Source: Cladorrhinum sp. PSN259
Taxonomy: Eukaryota; Ascomycota; Sordariomycetes; Sordariales; Podosporaceae
Direction of reading: 5' to 3'
Length of the DNA stretch: 64,000 nt
Assembly (NCBI GenBank): GCA_033725935.1
Contig: MU867095.1
Coordinates: forward strand, 310,001-374,000
The notes under the pieces were generated by a model that searched no databases, was not told the DNA's origin, and saw nothing but the letters and a program-made list of their open reading frames with translations. Position numbers and translations under genes: made by a program. Positions 43,556-55,700 of this stretch are shown one piece after another (the first letter of the stretch is position 1; each line of letters starts with the position of its first letter).

Positions 43556-46015
43556 GGTGGTGAAGTGAAGATGCAACCCAAGGTGGTAGCTTTTGGGTGG
43601 GATGCGGCCGACAGGGCTGGATACCGGCGATGATTCGTCGAGATTTGTGGAAAGGCCAGGCTGAGGAACGTGGGTGTGGACTAGGATATCAAATATGGCG
43701 AGGTTGATATCCCCTCCACACTTGGTTTCTCTTGTGTCATTTCCTTATTCATTGTGCTCAAGCCATAGAATCAACATATGCAGCATGCAGGGAAAGAGTC
43801 TAAAATAGACGAATTCAATATTAGGCACAGCCAAGACGTCTGGAAGTGTGACAAGGTGGACTGGTAGCCTCGTAACGAACGATGTGGCTTGCATGGAAAA
43901 GGTTGAGGATACTGTCTATTGACCGTTGTGGCATGGACGGTGGACTAACAAAGACAGAGAATAAACGTCATCCAACCAAGACACTCAACGCAGCGTCGGA
44001 GTGATGATGACCCTTCTTTTCCAATGCTGATGGTTGCTTACGGAATGGGGACTGCGGAGATGGCCATGCAGTGGCGACCACGGGAACAACGGCAGGGACG
44101 GGCAAGCTGTCACTGGTCAAGGAGGGCCGATGGGGGTCAACGGCTTTCGAGATGTGAGACATGCTGCTACCTACGAACCACGAGAACTTGGAGAATAAGT
44201 GTGTGTTTCGTCATGTTTAGTCGGTTTCAACTCGCCGCCGCATGCAAGCCTCCAAGCTGCCTCAGAAATCTACCCGGGACTGTGGGATCGGGTTAAGGTG
44301 CAAGAGGCTAGCGCGGGAGGGATGGGAGAGGACGAGTTCGGACGGGTTAAAAACGTCCTGTTCTTGCGATTGGGACGGTTCTAGACTCCGAGTGTGGGGT
44401 GTAAACTGCCCAGATTTGTGCGTGTGGATGCGGGTCCCTCTGATGGGGCCCTTGGGGAGCTGACTTGCAGCCATTTCAAGGTCTTGGCGAGGCGTGCTTG
44501 AGTTTTTGTTTGCAGTGGTCCCAAGACGTCCAACTGCACCGTCGTTGACTCTGTGAGATGAGGCGAACGACGATACGAAACCATCGAAAGCATTGCTGCT
44601 TCAGCTCCGCCAAAGACTTGTGGTGAAGTTGTTGAGCCGTCTTTGTCGATGCGCTATTGGCCCGAGCCATCAGTTGGCCTCCACGGGGAGTTTGGCCCAA
44701 CACCGGGGAATTTCTCAATCGGGCTAGGTTCCCATGTTGTGGCGCCGCTGAACTCGTCTAAGTTGCCATATTCGGGACCCCCCTGCTATTCAAGATCCAT
44801 AGATTGCCTCGAGACACCAGCCAAGCCCCTCTCGAGAGGCTCTTTCCGTCCCATATCCAGAAATTCAAGGCATTCTGGGAGCAAGTCTACCGGCTCACCG
44901 TATGGTGTGGAGACTTTTGAGATCTTTTTTTGGGAGTCAAGTGGGCACGCTGTGTGGAATGTCTGGCGGTATCTCTCACCTGCAGGATACCCCGACCTAC
45001 ACCAGACGGGCCGAGTCAGAGCAGGTATCTTCGCATCATCTGGGTACCGACTACGTCAAGAGATGTGAAGAGAATTACTCGCAGCCCTGCATAAGAGCGA
45101 CTTTTCTTATGCGAGAGGCTGCAAGCCGCGCAGGTTTTGCCAGCCTGACCAGGGCCGTCCTCCAAGCACACCGTTGCAGCCGTGTGCCGCCGTCAACCTT
45201 TTTCGAACCTTTGGGCCCTGTGCCTTGCATCTTGTCTCTGGGCGGATACTCAATTCCTGACGTTCATTCGGTACTCGGGTCATGGGGGTGTGGGTTCGCA
45301 GTACAGTTTGCCAGCTTGGTAGGGAATGTTGTGTCTGAGCCTTTCCCCTTTCCTGCCTCCCATCTTAGATCTCAAGGTCGCATCTCGTGGAACCATGGCA
45401 TCAGCCCGCACGATGCGGCAAGGGCTGATCGTTTTGGTCGGCTCTGGATATCCCAAGTGTCCATTTGGGACCACGAGTCACCTCCGTTGAGGCCGGGACC
45501 GAAACCCGGTCATATGTTTGTGTGAGGGTCCTGCATGCTTCCATCTCTCCACCCCCACCATCTGCCCTCGTGCTTGACAACACAGACCCTCACGATACGT
45601 ACCTCCAAGAGAACTCTGATTTGGAGTCCTCCTTCTATCAAGACCGTTTCAAGGTTTGGCCTCATTATGACGAACATGTACAAAAGCCGTTGGGGTTCGC
45701 CCCTTGAGATTGCCATCACCGACTTCACATCAACAAGCCATCAACAGGCCATCAACAAGATCCCAGGATCCTTACACTGATAGAGCGCCAATCTCTTCTC
45801 CTTTCAGACTTGCCAATCCCTCTTTGCCTTGCATAGACTGCATATTGCCATCACCGCAGCGCCAACTCACTCAACTTGATCACATTCTCTACCATCTTTC
45901 CTTCATCACTTGCTTTAAAAACTTGGAGCGAGCTTGCCAGCTTCTCTTCTGCCGTACTTTCACCACCATCAACTTCTCTTCCCCAACAACAACTTGATCA
46001 GAGCCGACCAACAGA
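43556..46015. other. Long intergenic region, no convincing gene
   Basis: This 2.5 kb stretch contains the 3' UTR of the proteasome gene and the promoter of the small orphan gene. Two overlapping plus-strand frames (44643-45068, 44902-45525) are the longest open stretches, but they have no known motif and compete with frames on the other strand. The last 250 bases are C/T-rich, as in a fungal leader. Confidence 0.4.
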
Positions 46016-46907
46016 ATGGATGGACGTACGTGCTTCTCTCCCAGCGCACACACCCCCTACCGATGCCTTCCGAGCCTTATTGTCCCCACCCCCGTGCATC
46101 CCCCTAATCCCTCTTTGTGCTCTTGTCGGGGAAGCCACTCTCATAGGTGGCTTGCTGGAATGATGATGGACGTGCTAACGCAAATGCCGCCAAATAGTCA
46201 ACGAATACCGCACTGCCCGGGTTGCCGAGCTCCTTGCAGACTTCCGCACTCTCCAGTACTACATCGCTGCTGCTCCCGTCAACCCAATAGACATGGACGA
46301 CTACTACACTGAGGGATGGGCTGCTTTGAGGCAGTGTGCTCTTGATGGCCAGCACATTCTCAACTGCGGTGCCGATGTTACGGTACCGCGCACCACTGGC
46401 GGGCCAGAGGAGCAAGCAAAGGCCGAGTTGAAGCAGTGAGTTTTTTCCCCCCCTTTTCTCTTTCTTTTTTATCTCCCAGCCCCAAGTTGTCTGACGAATC
46501 TGGATCAACACAGGGTTCTTCTCGACGCCTACGCGCGCAGACACGAAGGCCAAAAGATTTATCTTCGCCAGGCAGCGGCCCAGCGGTGGATTGACTGGCG
46601 GGATCAGATCCTCATGGGCGGCAGGCCGCACTCGGGAAACCAGAGCCAGCTCAGAGCTTGTGATCAACAACTGTGCGCTGTAAGTTTTTTTCTACTCTTT
46701 TTGTTCGCAGTTTGAAACCCCCCCCTTTTGTACCCCTGAATCTAACGTTTGTCTTCTTTTTCCCCCTTTGAACAGGAACTCGCAAATATTACCGACGAAG
46801 CCATCTACTCGGAGCTTCAGGTCTCCGACATCTCGATGGGCCGCTGGACGGACGAGGACCCGAGCCTCCGCGCAGTGCAGCGCTGGGTCCGGACGCGGCG
46901 TGCTTAG
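46016..46907 (+). CDS. Small hypothetical protein, 181 aa, four exons
   Basis: Exons 46016-46025, 46198-46435, 46514-46679 and 46776-46907 join in frame to 181 residues; I do not recognise the family. The first exon is only 10 nt (ATG GAT GGA C). The model rests on good GT-AG ends (CTAAC branch site before 46197, ACAG and AACAG acceptors) and on coding-like frames in each exon. The protein is mainly helical, rich in Ala, Gln, Arg and Trp, with blocks such as YARRHEGQKIYLRQAAAQRW and a basic C-terminus (RWVRTRRA). No signal peptide, membrane segment or catalytic motif is seen. It could be a lineage-specific protein; transcript data would settle the exons. Confidence 0.65.
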
Positions 46908-47847
46908 ATTCCATTCCTTTCCTCCCTCCCACCAACGATACCAATGATACCCACCACACGAGTGAACGATCAGAAAAGACAGAAAGATGGAAACAAAAAA
47001 CAAAAACTGCGATACCCTCTCTTTTCTCCCAACGAGACCGAGACCATTTTTTTCGATTCGAACCCCCACCTCGCTGGCGATTAATTCCTTTTTTCTTCTT
47101 CTTCTTCTTTTGTTTTCTTTTCTGGAGCAAAACATGGACAACTCGAAAAAACGAACACGAACCCCCTTTTTTTCTGTTTTTTTTTCCTCAAAATATCGGC
47201 GGGTTCTCTTTGGTTTCTCTTTGGTTTCTCTTTGGTGTTAGATTTCATTTTCTTGTCTTGTGAACTTTTTTCTATTCCTTTTTCCCCTTTTCTTCTGTCA
47301 CAAAAACATCGGTACAACATATGGGTTAACATACGAAGGGCAATTTTAGAATATTGGGATTTTTGTTTTCCTTTCTTGGTTTTTTCCCCCCTTTCTTTTC
47401 CTTTTTTACATTTGAACTTTGATTAATTCTTTTTGTATATATTTTACCTGGCCGGAACTGGGGTTGAAGGATAAAAAGCCAGGGGTTTTTTTTCCTTTCT
47501 TTTTTTCCCCTTTTTTTGTTTTCCCTCAGCTGTTCGGCGGTATGGTTTATAAACAGCATTTTTGTTTTGTTTTTTTCTCTTTGTATGGGGTGGTGGACTA
47601 GGGGAACAAAAACAATGGATAAGGCAGCATAACTATAGGGGAGAGAGAGGATAGGTGAAATCTGCCTGGAGCAGAAGATATAAAGATATTGTTTTTTTGA
47701 AATTGTTGAAACTTTCTTGAAGATCGAGAATTCTTGTCTCTTTTTTCCACTCTTGTGTGATAATCATGATATTACCAGTGACTTTGGATCCGGACTTGTC
47801 TCAGATACAAAAGGAAGGGTTTTGCTGGTAAAAACTACATGCACCCT
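46908..47847. other. T-rich convergent intergenic region
   Basis: Almost 1 kb of strongly T-rich sequence on the plus strand, with many runs of 6-9 T or A, between the 3' ends of two convergent genes. A three-fold TCTCTTTGGTT repeat lies at 47207-47236. Nothing coding is seen beyond the TMEM234-like 3' end at 47848. Confidence 0.6.
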
Positions 47848-48498
47848 TCACGATCCATTCTTACTATGCACACATAACGCAATACCACCGACAGACAATA
47901 ACATTCCAATCAAGGTATCTAAGAAACCATTATTAGCACACACACACACACACACACACAAGTCTCAGCATTTTAGTCAATTTATAGGTCTCATTGAAAC
48001 TCACGTCGACTGATTACTTTTCCCTCAACCCACCACTCCCCCACAACGGTGAACAAAAAGGCACAGGTGTTTACGATTGGGACGGTCAAGCTCAATTCTA
48101 CGCATCACGACAGTTAATTAGTCTGATTTCTCATCCCCACTTCGATTTTTTACTCCTGGGGAGGGAGGGGGGATAAACGTACCAGCCTTGCCGATCAGCA
48201 AGAAAAACCAAATACTTCCCGTCAGATTCAGGAGCAGAGGGATCGCATATCTCGGATTGCGCAACAGGTCGACAACCCCAAAGAAGGCTGTTAGCAGCCT
48301 CCGCCTCCACCAGCTCGACTGGACCGAAGGCCGAGAGAGGGAAGGGTGCGGAGGGGGCGTGTGCGTGCGCGCCGCGGCGCGGATGAAGGGTGTAGTGAGG
48401 CCCCAAGCCAAGCCTACGAGGAGGAAGGAGAGGATGTAGTTGATTGCTGGAGGGTGGTCGTCGTCGACGATGACGGGAGATGATTGGTCGCCGGACAT
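47848..48498 (-). CDS. TMEM234-like small membrane protein
   Basis: Exons (minus) 48498-48183, 48097-48005 and 47918-47848 join to 159 residues. Family conservation continues through all three: INYILSFLLVGLAWGLTTPFIR in exon 1, LSLTVPIVNTCAFLFTVVGE in exon 2 and LIGMLLSVGGIALCVHS in exon 3. Four hydrophobic helices fit the TMEM234/UPF0546 family, distant relatives of EmrE/DMT-type small transporters. The role of TMEM234 in fungi is not known. Introns are 85 and 86 nt. Intron 2 carries a CA/TG dinucleotide run just ahead of its CTAAT branch site. Reading only the first exon would give a protein lacking its last two membrane helices. Confidence 0.85.
47937..47961. repeat. (CA)n microsatellite inside intron 2 of the TMEM234-like gene
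   Basis: About 12 CA units on the plus strand (TG on the coding strand), placed directly upstream of the CTAAT branch site of the intron. Length changes could shift the donor to branch-site distance. Confidence 0.9.
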
Positions 48499-50524
48499 TG
48501 TCCCGGTAAGGGGATTGTAAACAGGGAGGGAGGTTGGTAAACGGTAACTATGCGTAGATGTGCAGAACGTTGAAACGGTGGATAACGTGAGTGAGTGTGT
48601 CAGCGTGTGAGTGTGACTCCGATGAGGGAAAGGAGGTTGGTGTTTTTTTTTTTTTGCGTGAATGTGATGCCTAGGTACGAGGTTAAAGGCGTGTAGTTGG
48701 TACAACACGGGGTACAAGTGAAGGTCGGTGAAGATGAGGTTGATATCCAGCGGTTTTTGGATGTCCAAGCCACCAAGACGGCAGGTATCCAGTACACCGG
48801 TCGTCAGGAGTGGGGTATTTTCTTTTGCGTTTCAACCGCGGGCGCGCGAATTTCACGTGGGGAAAATGGATGCGAGGCGATGCCCTTTGAGAATTGAGAC
48901 TCCGTAAAACGGCGGGGGGACGCTTGACTGAATTCCGTACCCAACTCCGTCGAGTGGAACTTTGGTCGGTGTCGAACGAAATACGGAGACGGCGGCCTCT
49001 CTCTATCCAATGTCTTTGCAGAAAAGGGAAAGAAAAAGGGCGGTGAAAATGCAATATTCAAGCTGAACAGTAAGGAAGGCTCTCAGCTTCAGCCTTATGG
49101 ACGATTCAAACCTCAATGGGATGGTGGCCGGAGGATGTGACGACGTGTGTGGCTTGCTTTGTTTTGCTTGGCTTGGGAAAGGGTTACACGGGGTACTTTC
49201 TATCGATAAGCTTATTTTCCCCGTCTGGAGTGAGGTGGCTTAGCCTGCTTTCGGCTAGGCCGGTTCCGCTTTTCTTGAATACGTACAACTTTTTGAAGTG
49301 AAATGCTCCCTCACTCCTTCAATCGCACACATCGATATTCTCTTTGGCATCCTGTTGCTCCTCAAATCGCCACAGATCTACAGCACATCAGATCTCACAA
49401 TTCGGGCCGAAGCCGCTGTCATGCAGATGCCGAGTTGCATCTCATGATGCTCGGTGACGTCCGTATTTTTACACCTTCACAAACGGAACTTGAAAGTTGC
49501 CGCCTGAAAGCTGAATGATCAGCCTTTGGTTATATCAAGACATATCGCAGAGCCTCAAATGCTCGTATTTACCGGTCAGCAAATGGTGTCGCCGGACCAC
49601 GAGTTTTCTGCCACCTGAATGCTGCAACATGCAAGGCTGTCAGACGTCCACTATCGGGTTGCAGGCTGAACAACCGAACGACCACTTGACAGCAATATTG
49701 CTTCTTGGCACTCAGATATCCCCACACCAATAAACTGATCTGTAGTTGCACACACAGCCTGGCTTACGGAATGTTTTACATGGGAGTTGGGGACCCTACG
49801 GTATGGTGGTCAGATCGGCCGCCCTTCCGAATGAAGGAGCAAAGCCACAGGGCCCGATGCAACGGTACCTGGCGGAGATCCAGATGCATGTCACTTGTGA
49901 CAGGGGTTTTATGCCCACACCCTACCACACAGTTGTTGATGGTTGTCTTGGCAATAACCAGATCTCCCTGATATTTATAACTATGGCTACCTCCCCCGAG
50001 CCTTGATCTTGTAGATCATGACTTGTCCAAGTCAACGAATTTGAGCTCCTGGCACCTCTTAATACCAGATACCATGACATCATGAATCCTCGCTTTGTAT
50101 CAATAGTGCCACGCTATTTGACACCCCTTACCCTCCACATGCAATACCGTCATCCGAGATGAAAACCCCTGGCATGTGATCTCGACTTGGTTTAAATGAA
50201 TGTGGACTTTCGGCCGGCTTAGCGAAAGCTCTAAACGGGATCTTCAGGTACCCACTGATGGGGCACTCACACCTTATTTGCACTACTGTTGACCACCAGG
50301 CTCACGAATTCCAGAGACTCATCTAAAGCATATCTCCATGACTCCTTCATGGAGCTAATCAAGTCAAGCTCAGCGGTGTTGGGTAGGAACAAAACAATGG
50401 GGGCAGAGATACAGATTCATTCGGGTTTATAAGTAATCAAGTGTTACTGCCACGGAAGGTTCTGTTTTTATCAACCACCCACATTCTCCTTTATATCACA
50501 ATATCTTGTACAACACCGTCCAAA
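48499..50524. promoter_or_regulatory. Divergent region, TMEM234-like / Con-6 genes
   Basis: This 2 kb stretch lies between two outward-facing genes. Near the Con-6 end a TTTATAA at about 50427 could be a TATA box, with the C/A-rich leader following. The rest shows no gene; short frames have no features. Con-6 genes are strongly developmentally controlled, so regulatory sites are expected here, but I cannot assign them. Confidence 0.45.
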
Positions 50525-50921
50525 ATGCCTACTGATGCTCAAGTCGCTGGTGGCCACAAGGCTAACCTTAATAACCCCAACACCTCCGAGGAGTCCAAGG
50601 AGAACTCTCGCAAGATTTTGGAGAATGAGTTCAACGGCCGTGATGGTGAGTTTTCCGTCCTATATACTCGGCAGGTACGGTTTATCATTTTAAGCTGACG
50701 TCCGAACAGTCCCAAAGGCCAGCGAAAACATGGACAAGAACCCCGGTAACGTTGCTGGCGGTCTCAAGGCGTGAGTTACACAACTTCCTCTTCTGCCACC
50801 ATGAGAAATATCACCTCTGACAACTTCCTCCTTCCTTCCCTGCTCTAGTACCTTGAAGAACCCCAACGTCTCGGATGGGGCCAAGGAGTCGGCCAGGGAG
50901 CGTCTCAACCAGATGATGTAA
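50525..50921 (+). CDS. con-6: Conidiation protein Con-6
   Basis: Exons 50525-50645, 50710-50770 and 50849-50921 join to 84 residues. Two copies of the Con-6 repeat are present, GGHKANLNNPNTSEESKENS and GGLKATLKNPNVSDGAKESA, each followed by an RKIL/RERL-type end. The protein is small, hydrophilic and lacks a signal peptide. In Neurospora, con-6 transcripts and protein accumulate in conidia and other spores and vanish on germination; the molecular role is still unclear. The middle exon is only 61 nt, so the gene is easy to miss. Frame continuity and family match over all three exons support the model. Confidence 0.9.
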
Positions 50922-52789
50922 GAGTCTTTTGGCACCGTACCCATCACATGGAAAGGAAAGAGAGTGTGACATGACTTCAAGATTTGAAGATCATGCGAGC
51001 GTGGATCATCAAACTTTTCTCATCATGTTTCTTTTGTATTGAAGCCTTTTTGTCGTTCGGGTCAACAGACCAAAACAAGCGCAAACTAGCACAGCTGTGA
51101 GCATTTAACTGTCTATCTTGCCTTTTAGTGCTGTTGTTCAGATCCCGTTTCTGTTTCCGTGAGTGTTCCATTCATCAGTTGATGGGTTTCTCAACCTTGA
51201 AATATCCCTCGAAACTGGAAACATCAAATCCATGTCCTTTTGAGTATATTTTGCCGAAATCTGAGACGTTATGAGAGTGGTCCGGGAATTGGGGAGAATA
51301 GTCCAAGTTCTATGGAAAATCGCATCTGGCCTCACCCTATTCCATGCCATGCCATGCCAATTCCCTTCTCATGCGTGCTGACGTTGAAGACGCCAGTCTC
51401 CAACATACATTGACCATTGGGCGCACATACCCCGGAAATTATTTTTGCATCTGTCTTTAAATAGATCATAAAATCTTCTTTTCGCTTGAGCCGAGGGGCC
51501 ATAGGCACTCATTAGAAATTATATAGACATCATCCCGAGATTGTTAAAAGGACACTAGGGAGGGTTCTTTGGGAGGCGTCAATACACATTGCGTCATTCT
51601 TGACGAAGTCAGGATATCTGGCATGCGATGGTGATAGCTTCAGCATTATCCTTGATAGTTTGTGTTTTTCTTTGTTTTCTCGGTTACGACCTGGCTTCGT
51701 GAACGAGAGGATGCTGATAAACCGAAGCTCGGGTACTGGGACCTGGGGATAATTTCTTCTCAAAGAAGCAAAAGTTTGGTTATTTGTTTGGATCAACAGG
51801 GGTTCCGAGTTGGATCTCATCACCTACGGCGACAGGAATGATCCTTTGTATAAAATTTTCAAAGATCCAAGATGACGCAAAAGTGGATAAGGTGACCTGA
51901 TGAGCTGAATCCTGATCTCCAAGACACTCAAAAGGCGGGGTATCAAGGACGCGTAGCTCCGGGGGAAGCCGTGGGAAGAGGTGGGGTTGAAGACGTCAAC
52001 TAAGGTGGCTGAGGATGGTGGGATGTGGTATTCCCAGATTTCCCATGCACCAACAATTGCGACATGGCGTGCCATCGAACTCAAGATTCTGCACGTCGAA
52101 GATACTGGTACTAAACAAGGGATTGCGGTTTCAGGACTGTCAGCAATTGATGGTGTATCCGCGGGGGTTTGCTTCCTCCCTGACAGGCACCCGCAAAAAG
52201 GGCTGCGCAGTGCCGCAAAGCGCTGCAAATGGGATGCAGAGATCGGAGAATGACCCACATGAAAAGAGCTTAAACCCCTGTCGATGCCACGCTGATGTGG
52301 TACCAGCCTCAAGGATTTGCGCTTGTCGACGGACACCAGCCACCCGAAAACCAATCGAAACACACGCAATGCCGGGAACTCGAGAGCCCACCCAACCACC
52401 GCTGACGCGAATGCGCGCTAACTGGTTGCTGTGCACATCCCATTGTCCACCAGGGATTCCGTATTCCAGCATCCCGTGCCCTGTCTGTGTGGTCCTGCAG
52501 TTTGGATGCGGCTTGATTTTCGTCCTGCTTTCTTTTTCCTTCCTTCTTTCGTCCTTTCTTTTCTCTCAAATCTTTTTCACCTTGTGCACCCTGACGGCGT
52601 GCTTCTTGATTTTGATTCGACACAATCAATCTCGCCCAACTGCCATCCCGAGTGTCAGCAGCACACAGAGAACCTCGCTGGCTCCAGCCCGAGAGTAAAC
52701 AATACTTTCGGACGGACCCGACCTCACCCGTGGACCTTCCTCACCGACACGACCTTCCACTCTTTCGGCTTACTTTGGATGCCCTCAAA
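50922..52789. other. Intergenic region, Con-6 to Fic1-like gene
   Basis: This 1.9 kb stretch holds the 3' end of con-6 and the promoter and leader of the C2-domain gene. The part at 52500-52580 is T/C-rich. Frames at 52015-52698 and 51824-52399 show no recognisable domain and overlap each other on opposite strands. Confidence 0.45.
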
Positions 52790-55700
52790 ATGTTAGCCAA
52801 GGGAAAGGCTATTCCCTTGAGTGGGATGCACACGGCGGGCATTTTCTCCGACAATACCGCTGACGGCCCCGAAATTGGCTCCCTTGTTGTCGTGGTGGAC
52901 CGCGCAAAGAACTTGCCTAACCGCAAGACAATTGGAAAGCAGGATCCTTACTGCGCGGCGCGCCTTGGAAAGGAAGCACAAAAGACAAACACCGATATTC
53001 GAGGCGGTCAGACTCCCAAGTGGTAAGTTCAAAAATCCCATTTTCGGTTTTGGCCCAAGTATTGTCCCTTGTCCATGTTTTGGTGGGTGAGGCTAACCGG
53101 GGTGGATTGGATCTGCAACAGGGACCAGGAGCTCCGATTCACTGTCCACGAATCGCCCGACTACTATCAGTTGAAGTTGTCCGTATTTAACGACGACAAG
53201 AGGACCGAGCTAATTGGAGAGGCATGGATGGATTTGCACGATATCATCGTTCGAGGAGGCGGCCAGAAGGATAAATGGCAATCGCTCACCTGTAGGGGCA
53301 AGTACGCCGGCGAGGTTCGTATCGAGCTCACATACTACGACACCCAGCCGAGAGAGAAGCCCGGAACTAGGCCCAAACCACAACTGCAGCATCAGCTGCA
53401 ACAACCGCAGCATGCTTCCCAGCCAGAACAGGAGCCAGCTTCAGCAAATACGTCCGGCCCCAGGGCCATGCCTAAGCGACGGCCATTACCCTCAGATCCT
53501 GTCATCAGTGCAAAGGTACCACCACCGCCTGCTTCACACTCACCTGTCCCTCTACAACACCTCGGGCAGGAGCAAATAGACTCGCCGCCTCTGCGGGCTC
53601 AACAGAACCCCTCGAGTTCTTACACCCCATCACACTCGCCTCTCCAGCAATTCGAGTTCAATAATCCGCCGCCTCAACCACCGCCGTCTAGTCGATACCA
53701 CCAGCAACCGTCACCAGACCAGTACTCACGCCGTGATGCAAACTTGGAGTATGATACATTACCTCGAAGACCGGAGCCCCCTGTACAGCAATATCGGGCG
53801 CCCGATGATCGAGGGTACAGTCCCCATCATCAGCAGCCCGCGTATGATCGATTCGACTCGAGATCCCGTGAATCTTTTGGTGCGCCACCGCCCCAAATCA
53901 GTAGTAGCTTTGAAGAGGATAGGCCACCACCGCCTCCAGTCCATCGATCGAGAGCTGGCAGCAACCCTCCCCTTAACGGACAATACCAAAGCACTCCACC
54001 AACCATGAGGCACAATGTCCTGAGGAACGAGGCTCATCGACAGTCTGGACAGTCTGCTGCTCCATCGGCCTATCCAGGACGCCCAACTTACAAGGCCAGT
54101 GATTCGGCTCCAGCACTAACCAATGGCTCTCAGTACTCGACTATGGACCAGCCTCCACCTCCCCGGCATTATTCGTATGATGCGGGGTATGGCCAGTCCC
54201 ACAGGCATCATCAGGCTACTGTTGAGGATGTACCGGAGTCACCAGAATCTGTGCACTCAGTTAATAGGAGGAGCCTTGGCCGTCCACCTCGGGAGTCTCA
54301 GACCCAATTTGAGCAATACGATGCCCCGTTCGAGCCAGAGTATGAGAACAGGCATGAGAGCACAAACGCCAGTCCCGCGCCACTCAACATCTCTGCAAGA
54401 AGGCCAAGCAATGTTGAACCTGTTACCTCGCGCTATTCGTCGTCTCCGGGGGTCCATGAGAGCAACACGGGAACTTCACGCTATTCGACCTCTCCGGGAG
54501 TGCAGGACAGCGGTCCACCACCTGTACCGCCCTCTCATTACTCGACATCGCCTGGAATGCAGGACCATCAAGACTACCAAAGAGCAACGTCCAACGGGTA
54601 CGTGCCGTCACCGCCGGAGGCGCCACCGAGGGCACCCTCTGATTATTCCGTCTCTTCGAACTATGGCAGACATTCTGAACCTATTTTGTCGCCATACAGC
54701 TCACAGTCAGAGCAGAGGGCTTTGACGTACCGGAACGAATTCGAGGATACCTCGAGCTACTCTGCACCGCCACCACCACCAGTGCCTGCCTCCTTGGTTC
54801 CGGGGATGTCTCAGGAGCTCGTCCGTGTTGGGGACGGGAGACGGTACACTCAGCAAGCTCAGATTGAACCGCCGCCGTCCAGGGGCAGAGCGATGGGCGA
54901 AGGTTCCAGGAGATATGACTATGACGAACCTCAAGAAAATTACAACACTGCTCCACCAGCCCATGGAGCAAGGAGCCCGGCAACCTACACCACTAATGGA
55001 CCCTCAACTTCGAGCGTAAATGTCGTGATCAGACAAAGAAACTACTCACCGAACCCTCCTCCAGTTCGCGACCCCAGCCCCAACCCCCCAATGTATTCAC
55101 AGTACGGTAGTCGTCGCGACCCTAGCCCCAATCCCCAATTCGGAAGCCGTCGCGACCCTAGCCCCAATCCCCAATTCGGAAGCCGTCGCGACCCTAGCCC
55201 CAATCCCCAATTCGGAAGCCGTCGTGACCGCAGCCCTAACCCGCCAATACACCAACAACATACCATTCGAAGAAAGTCGGTCAGCCCGAGACCGCCCTCA
55301 TCAGACAGCCGTGCCTTATCGAGTATTCCGTTCGGCCCTGACTCTTACGACTCCCTTAACCCAAATGTTTCGGCCGGCGCGATCAAAGATTCGACCACCT
55401 CCAGGCCGGACTACAACGAAGCAACAGGAAAGATCATCACGCATGATGGCAACGAGGTCGATCCTTCCGACCATTTGCCTATGGAAACCTGGGCTCCGGA
55501 ACCTGAACCAAAGAACAATGTGCTGTCGACGTCACCTTCAACTCGATCAACTCTCCCCGGCCTTGACCCACCAGCCCAGTCGGGTCAACGACCACTTCGT
55601 ATCACTGGGGCTCCCCGACCAAGCTCTTATGTGGAATCCGACCGTGTGGACTCGTCACTAACTCCGCCATCCTCTTCGATCCGCAACCGTCTTCAAAAGA

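Noticed and set aside
44643..45525. Two overlapping plus-strand frames (141 and 207 codons)
   Set aside because: No recognisable motif, no plausible introns linking them, and comparable open stretches on the other strand. They look like chance frames in GC-rich intergenic DNA.
47040..47075. B-box-like GATTCGAACCC on the plus strand
   Set aside because: No A box at a suitable distance upstream and no cloverleaf; treated as chance.
51824..52698. Frames on both strands upstream of the Fic1-like gene
   Set aside because: They overlap each other and the likely promoter or leader; none has a known motif.
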